Of a stretch of 64,000 nucleotides of DNA, positions 45,801 through 64,000 are shown in pieces. The notes under the pieces were generated by a model. It had not been told where the DNA came from. It saw only the letters and a program-made list of their open reading frames with translations, and ran no database searches. Numbering within the stretch: the first letter of the stretch is position 1; every line of letters starts with the position of its first letter. Both the position numbers and the translations under genes were made by a program. Origin of the DNA: Diadophis punctatus similis (lineage: Eukaryota > Chordata > Lepidosauria > Squamata > Dipsadidae); NCBI GenBank assembly GCA_023053685.1, contig JALIGW010000016.1, positions 5,712,001-5,776,000 of the forward strand. Reading direction: 5' to 3'.

Positions 45801-48277
45801 CTCATATATAAAGAAGTTTCTTATTTAAATCAATCCTGCTGCATCAGTCTGCCTGTGTGTGCTTTCGGGATTTAATTTTCTGCAACAAACTCTGACAATA
45901 GATTTAGATTATCCAGCAGGGACCAGGTTGAGGAAAGCTGAGGCCCATAGGTTTCTCACTCCGTGAGAAGAAAATGCAATGCATCAGTTTTGGTGTCTTG
46001 CCAGTTACTGGAGTCCCACTGCAGTTTGGAAGGCTCAGCATGCAGCACTGATCATGACTTTGGTCCACTTTGGCCATTTTATCAGAGTATCTTTCATATT
46101 GAGAGCATATTTGATTTCCTGACAGCATAGTGATATTCCTGTACTCTACTACTGGTAGAATCTTCGGTACGTAGTTTCATTTTGGATGTCATGGACCAAA
46201 AGATTATACCGGTAGTTTTATATACAGTAGTTTTTGTCCAGTGCTTTGGAATTAGTTCTAGAAAAATACTTTTATAGCAATAGCACTTAGACTTATATAC
46301 CGCTTCATAGTGCTTTACAGCCCTCTCTAAGCGGTTTACAGAGTTCAGCATATTGCCCCCAACAATCTGGGTCCTCATTTTACCCACCTCGGAAGGATGG
46401 AAGGCTGAGTCAACCTTGAGCCTGGTGAGATTTGAACAGCTGAACTGCTGAACTGCAGTGCTGCACTTTAACCACTGCGCCACCTCGGCTCTTATGCACA
46501 CAGAAGCAGGAATTTATCACCTGTCTCAAACTTTTTAAAGGGAGTTTTTTTTAAATAGATACAGGTAGTCCTCGACTTACAGCAGTTTGTTTGGTGACCG
46601 TTCAAAGTTACAACGGCATTGGAATAATCACAGTTACAACCTTTGCAGCATCCCCATGGTCACGCGATCAAAATTCAGATGCTTGGCAACTGGTTCATAT
46701 TTATGACAGTTGCAGTGTCTCGAGGTCATATGATCCCCTTTTGCAACCTTCTGGCAAAGTCAATGGGGAAGCCAGATTCACTTAGCAACTCAGTTGCTAA
46801 CCAATCAATTGCAGATATTCACTTAACAACGGTGGCAAGAAAGGTCGTAAAATGGGGCAAAGTACAAAACTTAACTCGGTCAAGAACCTGGATATGGTTT
46901 CTGGCCAGCACCAACAGGCCTAATGGTGTTAAGGCAGTGGTGAAATCTACTTACCTTCCCTAGCGGTTCGGAAGCGTGTGTTTTGCATGCACAGGCGGCT
47001 TTGCGCATGCGCATAGGGTTAAAAAAAAGAAAATGGCAACGTCCGGGCAGGTGGGCGGAGCCTTGCGCTGCCGCTGCTACCAGTTCTCCGAACCACTGGC
47101 AGCCACCGCTACCGGTACGCTCAAACCGGGCCGAACTGTAGCATTTCACCCCTGTGTTAAGGAATTTTAGAAGGAAAAACACACTTTTGGTGGAAGTCCC
47201 CAAAGACTCCAATTCTCCAGACTTGTTCCTTCTTACGTAATTTGAGACACTCTCATTTTATATGTTTGCTTGGGAGATCCTGGCATTTTTTTTCTTCCTT
47301 TTCCTTCTTGTCCTGAAAAATCAAAGGCAGTCTCACTTCATGTGCTCTTGGTTTTGTGTTAGGTAATACAAGAATAACAAACACCTCTTCCTATTATCTT
47401 GGATTTCTGCTTTCATCCCTCAGATGACAGATGCTTTCACAACTCTGTAAAAGATTAACTGGTCTTTCCTTTCCATTTAGGGGCTGACGGCAGAGTTGAA
47501 GAAAAAGGGAACAAAGGTGATAAAGGAGACCGAGGCTGGCCTGGGAAATTTGGGCCAAAAGGAATTCCTGGACCAGTAGGGGACAAAGGTCAACAGGGGG
47601 AGCTAGGACCACAGGGAAGGAAAGGGATAAAAGGGGACCTTGGGCCAATTGGCCCCAAAGGACAAAAAGGTGAAATTGGAATTCAAGGTGAAATAGGATT
47701 AAGGGGGCCCATCGGTCCAAAAGGCCATGTGGGTCCTAAAGGAGAGATAGGGGCCCCCGGACCAAAGGGCAGTAAAGGCAATCAGGGAGAAAGAGGTTGG
47801 AAGGGAGCACAGGGAGAAAAAGGGAATCTTGGCAGTACTCCAGTTATTGCCAGAAGCGCGTTCAGTGTGGGCCTTACCGCTAAATTTCCTCCACTCAATG
47901 TTCCCATCAAATTTGATAAAGTCTTATACAACAGCTTCGATCATTATAGCACCGAAACCGGAGTGTTCACCTGCCAAATCGCTGGGGTCTATTATTTTAC
48001 CTACCACATCACTGTTTTTTCAAGGAATATGAGAGTAGCTCTAGTTAAAAACGAGCACAGGATGCTCCACACTGCAGACATGTACCAAGGGGCCGAAGAC
48101 CAGGCATCTGGAGGAATCGTCCTGGAACTTCAGAAAGGGGATCGGATATGGCTGCAGTCTTATGGAGGAGAGACTTTCAACGGATTGTTTGCAGATCCAG
48201 ATGATGACACGGTCTTCAGTGGCTTTCTTCTATTTAGTACCTCAGAAACACCAGCATCTCTGCCCTCCAGCGTATAA
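42643..48277 (+). CDS. C1QTNF9: C1QTNF9 (CTRP9), complete coding region in three exons
   Basis: Exons 42643-42808, 44351-44413 and 47481-48277 join into 341 codons plus TAA; human CTRP9 is about 333 residues. Order: signal peptide ([13 protein letters not shown]), a short region with Cys23, a collagen domain of Gly-X-Y triplets (about residues 29-194) with one triplet at residue 83 where Gly is replaced by Glu, then a C1q/TNF-like globular head (about 197-333) with [15 protein letters not shown] and [17 protein letters not shown]. Both introns split Gly codons in phase 1. The family member is a secreted, trimerising adipokine/cardiokine. The start ATG has A at -3, and an acceptor-like TTAG at 42634-42637 suggests a non-coding first exon upstream. 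The C-terminus is about ten residues longer than in human. Confidence 0.96.
42809..43933. other. C1QTNF9 intron 1, 5' part, no strong feature
   Basis: Unique-looking sequence; about 43500-43690 vaguely resembles the tRNA SINE of the second family. Confidence 0.35.
43934..44242. mobile_element. hAT-like MITE, 'GGTGGGTT' family
   Basis: CAGAGGTGGGTTTCAGC / AATTCCACCACTG ends, perfect 8-bp duplication TGTAGCAC at 43926-43933 and 44243-44250. Lies 108 bases before the exon 2 acceptor. Confidence 0.9.
44351..44413 (+). CDS. C1QTNF9: C1QTNF9 coding exon 2 (63-base collagen micro-exon)
   Basis: Acceptor CTATTAG, donor CCAG|GTAGGA. It encodes seven Gly-X-Y triplets ([22 protein letters not shown]). 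Exact multiples of nine bases and phase-1 ends are typical of collagen exons, so skipping would keep the triplet register. Confidence 0.95.
44739..45897 (+). mobile_element. Solo LTR, interrupted by a GC-rich hAT element
   Basis: The LTR starts TGTTAGAA and ends CTCTGACA (TG...CA), flanked by a perfect 5-bp duplication ATAGA at 44734-44738 and 45898-45902. Three GCCAAT boxes lie near the left end; a TATATAAAG is near 45804. After removing the inserted hAT and one copy of its duplication the LTR is about 363 bases. No internal retroviral or Gypsy gene is present, so the group (ERV or Gypsy) is open. Confidence 0.78.
44829..45616. mobile_element. GC-rich hAT-type element inside the solo LTR
   Basis: Ends TAAAGTGACCAG and CTGGTCACCTTA, perfect 8-bp duplication AGCTAAAC at 44821-44828 and 45617-45624. 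A second internal end (AAGGTGACCAGACGTCCCGC at about 45486) suggests a composite. CpG-rich; two NRF1-like palindromes at 44892-44903 and 44910-44921. Confidence 0.85.
46275..46493 (-). mobile_element. tRNA-derived SINE (GAGCCGAGGTGG family)
   Basis: Antisense; TAGCAATAGCACTTAGAC start, CGCCACCTCGGCTC end. Confidence 0.88.
46560..46875. mobile_element. Mariner-type MITE, right end missing
   Basis: TA then CAGGTAGTCCTCGACTTAC; the body is recognisable to about 46875. Confidence 0.72.
46935..47154. mobile_element. hAT-like MITE, 'GGTGGGTT'-related
   Basis: CAGTGGTGAAATC / ATTTCACCCCTG, perfect 8-bp duplication TGTTAAGG at 46927-46934 and 47155-47162. NRF1-like palindrome at 47002-47013. Confidence 0.9.
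47481..48277 (+). CDS. C1QTNF9: C1QTNF9 coding exon 3 (collagen and C1q head)
   Basis: Acceptor TTCCATTTAG. It holds the rest of the collagen stretch, including the Glu-for-Gly triplet in DGRVEEKG, and the whole C1q domain. Conserved aromatic and core residues are visible in [32 protein letters not shown] and [19 protein letters not shown]. The stop TAA is at 48275-48277, and a CR1 LINE 3' end starts immediately after it. Confidence 0.97.
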
Positions 48278-48440
48278 TAAGGGGCGTGCATAAGTGCACC
48301 AGCGTGCCTACCGTCCCTGTCCTAATGTTCCCGCTTATCAGTACCCATCTTATGTATATAAACAATGTTATATCTATGTATATTACCAACATGTACTTGA
48401 CAAAAATAAATAAATAAAATAAAATAAATAAATAAATAAT
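48278..48440 (+). mobile_element. CR1 LINE 3' end directly after the C1QTNF9 stop codon
   Basis: TAAGGGGCGTGCATAAGTGC through TTGACAAAAATAAATAAATA is the sense copy of the 3' end seen antisense at 24805-24960. It starts at the base after the stop TAA. The A/T tail holds several AATAAA motifs (48403-48436). Confidence 0.88.
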
Positions 48441-49698
48441 AGCTGCTTGCTTGGTTTTGAATATGTCATTTATATGGCACAGCTTAGTTTTCACATGAAG
48501 TTTCCATCAAAGTTCATGAAGCCAAATCAAGAACTCCGTCGTATTTTTTGCAGAATGATGCTGAACACCACTTGTGCATTACTTTATACAGTTCCTAAAT
48601 ATATTTTTGCTATTTTTTTTCAGAAAATCTACGATTGCGTCAACACTAATAAAAAATGCTAATATCTTACATAATTATTTATTCACAGGATAGAAAACAA
48701 TATGTTGTTAGTCTTTTAATCGAGTAAACCTGTTTTAACTTTTTACAAAAATATTTTAGACTGATTAACAAAACCACATAATCCACTGTTATATATTTAT
48801 ACCTAAATATGTTTAAATAAAACAAAATTAGTTTTTTTTTCAAGGTAAGAAATAATCCTGGGTTTCTCTTGTTTTTCATTTCTACTGTTCTTAGTCCTCA
48901 GTAGACTTTAAAGCAAGTGATATCACATTCAATCATTATTTGTTTTAACCAGGCTTTCTTGTGTATATTAGAAAAAGCCAGGTTTGTCCTGTAGAAAAGA
49001 AAAATAATAATCCCTTGCTTGGAAAAAAATCTAGTTTATTTAAATTTTTAGTTGCTGTTGCCCTGGAGTTTTGTGGATTACTTGGAATCCGAAAAAGGCA
49101 CAAAATCAAATCAGAAATAAACCAAGGAAATAAAAAGCAAAAGGGTGATTAGAACATTGATTTTGGAAAGTTGTTAAAACAGGTAAGGGGACAGATTCAC
49201 TGGAAACAAGACTTTTAAAAAATTATTAAGAATACTTCCTGTAGTTTGTTTAAAATTTTATTAAAAATATATGAAGATTTTGAGTTTAAGTGTAAGAAAC
49301 CTCTTCCTGTGAAAATGTTCTGGTGACAAAAAATATAATAAGAAGAGATCTTGAAGGGTATTTACTAGAGGCAACCAGAAAGAATTAAAGATTATTAAAG
49401 TAGAAGACCCACTAATAAAGAATAGAGAATGCAAGAATATTTGGCACAATGCATGCAGAACTTTCTCTTTAGAATACCTGATACTATAAAAATGGGCTTA
49501 ACAGAAGAGATAGAATTGAAATTCATCTTTCAAAGGTTTTGAAGATTTGTTTATAGATAGAATGGGTTTTTTTTAATTTGTATTTTTAGAAAAAATGACA
49601 AGATCTGGTGTAAAGGAAAAGGAAGAAAGATAAAATTGATTTACTTGTTTAAAGATAGTTATTTTTATTGGGTTTTTGCAGATTAAGATTTAAAGATG
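48441..49698. other. C1QTNF9-MIPEP intergenic, no feature recognised
   Basis: AT-rich; no ORF or repeat identified. Confidence 0.4.
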
Positions 49699-49812
<114 letters not shown>

Positions 49813-51381
49813 CCAAAAAATCTAATAAAATTTCACACCTGTTGTACATGGATGATCTGAAGTTGTATGGAAAAACTGAAACTGAAATTCAGTCTCTGAC
49901 CAACACTGTCCGAATCTTTAGCAATGATATCAGCATGGAGTTTGGTTTGGACAAATGTGCCACAGTAGCATTGAAGAAGGGCAAAATCACTGAAAGTGTG
50001 GGCATAAACATGCCTAATGGTCAAGCCATAAAGTGTCATCAGCCAGAGGCCTATAAATACCTGGGCATACTACAACTGGATAATATCAAACATGATCATG
50101 TGAAGAATGTGGTCAGTAAAGAATACACACAAAGAGTCAGAAAAATTCTCAAAAGCAAGCTCAATGGAGGCAACACCATCAAGGCCATAAACAACTGGGC
50201 TATACCTGTTATAAGATATACTGCTGGCATAATAAACTAGACACAGGCTGAACTGGACAATTTGGACAGAAAAACAAGAAAACTCATGACCATTCACCAT
50301 TCACTTCATCCTCGTAGTGATGTCGACAGACTATATCTGCCCAGAAAAACTGGTGGCAGAGGACTTTTACAAGTAAAACAAACAGTAGAAGAAGAAAAAC
50401 ATGCATTGGCAGAATACATCAAAGAAAGTAAAGAACCTGCATTGATTGAAGTAAACAACCGGAAGCTTCTGAAAGTGCAGCAGACTAAGCATCAGTATAG
50501 GAAAACTGCAATGCAAACTAGAGCCGACAGTTGGTGCAATAAAGCCTTGCATGGGCAATTCCTCAACAAGATTGAAGGAAAGGTTGATAAGGAGAAGATC
50601 TGGTTATGGCTCACTAATGGAACACTGAAGAAGGAGACAGAAGGCTTGATTCTTGCAGCCCAGGAGCAAGCAATTAGAACAAATGCAATCAAAGCCAAGA
50701 TTGAAAAATCAGCTGATGACCCAAAATGCAGACTTTGCAAGGAAGCTGATGAAACAATTGATCATATCCTCAGCGGCTGCAAGAAAATCGCACAGACGGA
50801 CTACAAACAGAGGCACAACTACGTGGCCCAGATGCTTCATTGGAACCTGTGCCACAACTACCACCTACCAGTGGTAAAGAACTGGTGGGATCATAAACCT
50901 GAGAAAGTAGTTGAAAACAAACATGCCAAAATACTTTGGGACTTTCGAATTCAGACTGACAAGGTTTTGGAACATAATACGCCAGACCTCACGATTGTGG
51001 AAAATAAAAAAGTGTGGATCATTGATGTCGCCATACCAGGTGACAGTCGAATTGATGAAAAACAACAAGAAAAACTTAACCGATATCAGGACCTTAAAAT
51101 CGAATTGCAACGACTCTGGCATAAACCAGTACAGGTGGTCCCAGTGGTAATCGGCACACTGGGTGCTGTGCCAAAAGACCTTAACCGGCATTTGAAAACA
51201 ATAAACATTGACAAAATCACGATCTGTCAGTTGCAAAAGGCCACCGTACTTGGATCTGCGCGCATCATACGAAAATACATCACACAGTCCTAGACGCTTG
51301 GGAAGTGTTCGACTTGTGATATAGTGATACGAAATCCAGCATATAAATCTCGTTTGCTGTGTATTACATTTTTTGTGAATA

Positions 51382-51415
<34 letters not shown>
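49813..51415 (+). mobile_element. R4/Dong-type LINE, 5'-truncated, one in-frame stop
   Basis: A single frame (49813-51293) reads YMDD (RT catalytic box), GLDKCATVALKKGKI, KYLG, a CX2CX8HX4C zinc finger (CRLCKEADETIDHILSGC) and PDLTIVENKKVWIIDV (restriction-like endonuclease PD...D). Only one stop, TAG at 50238-50240, breaks it. The RT core before YMDD is missing. The 3' UTR ends in (AAT)n at 51380-51415. Elements with this layout use TAA repeats as target. Confidence 0.85.
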
Positions 51416-51597
51416 CTTTCATGGCATTAGTTTGTAGTACTTGTTCTTGAGCAGCGAGTATGAAACCTTCCGTTTCTTTCTTGATGGTTCCCATCTTAAG
51501 CCATGCCCATGTAAGGTTGTCATCACATTTGATGATTTATTATTATTGTTATTATATACACAAAAAACAGTAATACACAGCAAACGAGATTTATATG
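51416..51597 (-). mobile_element. Inverted R4-type LINE fragments
   Basis: Reverse strand encodes GTIKKETEGFILAAQEQ, matching GTLKKETEGLILAAQEQ of the + copy. 51540-51597 is the antisense 3' terminus (ATATAAATCTCGTTTGCTGT complement). So at least two more copies lie in opposite orientation. Confidence 0.85.
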
Positions 51598-51725
<128 letters not shown>

Positions 51726-51899
51726 CTTCCTGATAGACTGGAAAAAAGTTAGGAAAAAAAATCTCCCCAGAACAAAAAGATGGAAAACCAAATCTATGTT
51801 GTAAAAGAAAATGATACAGGTGTGTCCAGTTAGCGGCCAAAGTCTCATTCGACTTGGGAAAACTTTACATTTTTATCTGCCGCGGGGAAAAAACAAACT

Positions 51900-52193
51900 A
51901 CTATTAATAGCTGTCGTTGGCGTTACGTAGTCGAAGGCCAAAAAGCGCACTCCTCTGCGGCATTCTGCATTTGCTAGCGCTTGGCTGGGGAATTCTGGGA
52001 GTTGAAGTCCGTCCTGTTCCTACTGAAGGTGCCTTAACGAGCGCGCGAGGCCGAGCAAACCCGCCGGAGGGCGGGGAAAAGCAGTTTGCGCCGACGCTCC
52101 TTCTCACGGCCGGGCCTCGGAAGAGGCCGTCCCCGCAATCCGGAACCGCTTGGCCGTTTTGGAGGCGGTGCGTCGAGCGGTCTCCTGGCTACC
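51900..52193 (+). promoter_or_regulatory. MIPEP: MIPEP GC-rich promoter / 5' UTR region
   Basis: The AT-rich, TTA-repeat DNA changes abruptly here to CpG-rich sequence that runs through exon 1. An Sp1-type GGGCGGGG lies at 52069-52076 and there is no TATA box, as usual for housekeeping mitochondrial genes. A 30-base piece of a palindromic MITE is embedded near 51980-52012. The transcription start is not visible. Confidence 0.6.
51980..52012. mobile_element. Fragment of the palindromic MITE in the MIPEP promoter region
   Basis: TTGGCTGGGGAATTCTGGGA then GTTGAAGTCC, one half-arm of the family at 26172 and 34544. Confidence 0.75.
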
Positions 52194-63475
<11,282 letters not shown>

Positions 63476-63574
63476 GTATGTATGCATAAAATATATTATA
63501 GCCCAATATGTTTGTATAATTGCTTAGCAATACATATGAGTAGCTTTATAAGTGGTCATCTTTACAGTGTACAG

Positions 63575-63800
63575 TTTGGAGGGTAGGAGTTGAAACAATT
63601 TATGTCCAGGATGCGAGGGGTCAGTAAATATTTTCACTGTATACTGTACGGAGTCATTTTTGACTCGTGCAGTATACAGATCCTCAATGGAAGACAGGTT
63701 GGCAGTAATTGTTTTTTCTGCACTTCTGATTATCCTCTGAAGCCTGTGTCTGTCTTGTTGGGTTGCAGAACCGAACCAGACAGTTATAGAGGTGCAGATG
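63575..63800 (-). mobile_element. L3/CR1-type LINE fragment, RT region
   Basis: AGTTGAAACAATTTATGTCC and CTTCTGATTATCCTCTGAAG then CTGTCTTGTTGGGTTGCAGA are antisense to the RT ORF at 8506-8886. Confidence 0.75.
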
Positions 63801-64000
63801 ACAGACTCACTAATAAAATAGATTCATCAGGCATTGAAACTTTAGGTTACATGCATTAAACTCAATTATGAAAGCCTTCCTGCTGGTTCTGAGAATTTGG
63901 TGAGGCTTAATTATATAACACAGCCAGAATTCTCCATCAGAAGTTCTTCAGGTTTGCAAATTGGAGCAATCAGTTGCTGTTCAGAGCATTCCCTTTCAGG

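Noticed and set aside
50262..51293. 343-codon ORF, longest in the window, as a host gene
   Set aside because: It is in frame with the upstream YMDD segment and carries R4-type zinc-finger and endonuclease motifs; it is part of a LINE.
52086..52193. Longer MIPEP N-terminus from 52086
   Set aside because: No ATG in that frame upstream of 52194 (it starts with TTG), and the ATG at 52194 has a good context and opens a presequence.

Overview
This window is vertebrate nuclear DNA, almost certainly from a squamate reptile and most likely an advanced snake. Three split genes with GT-AG introns are recognisable by translation. The intervening DNA is dense with squamate-type transposable elements: CR1 and L2/L3 LINEs, an R4/Dong-type LINE in a TAA array, Penelope-like remnants, Sauria-like and other tRNA-derived SINEs, and many short hAT and mariner MITEs. 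L3-type LINEs ending in AATAG/ATTCT repeats, and long AATAG arrays, are a trait reported for snake genomes.

Layout, all genes on the + strand. (1) 991-31521: the last ten coding exons of SPATA13 (ASEF2), a Rac/Cdc42 exchange factor, in the order APC-binding region, SH3, DH, PH and C-terminal tail, ending in a stop at 31519-31521. The gene starts upstream of the window. (2) 31522 to about 38500: probable SPATA13 3' UTR and flank, invaded by SINE, CR1 and MITE copies; then an intergenic stretch with a large compound pentanucleotide satellite. (3) 42643-48277: complete coding region of C1QTNF9 (CTRP9) in three exons, 341 codons. Intron 2 holds a solo LTR split by a GC-rich hAT element, and a CR1 3' end begins right after the stop codon. 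(4) 48278-51900: intergenic, with R4-type LINE fragments and long TAA/TTA arrays. (5) 52194-63475: the GC-rich 5' end and first six coding exons of MIPEP (mitochondrial intermediate peptidase). The gene continues past the window, and its catalytic domain is not included.

The three genes do not form a pathway: one is a cytoplasmic GEF, one a secreted C1q/TNF-family hormone and one a mitochondrial matrix protease. Their adjacency is a conserved synteny block that from general knowledge corresponds to human 13q12.12, where the C1QTNF9 locus is duplicated and the block rearranged. Here a simple SPATA13 > C1QTNF9 > MIPEP order is seen.

I found no evidence for a wholly new biological system. The most interesting material is transposon-related: many hAT-type elements whose 8-bp target duplications can be read directly, nested insertions giving relative ages, an R4 LINE in its expected TAA target, MITE families carrying NRF1-like motifs, and a LINE tail that may supply the C1QTNF9 poly(A) signal.
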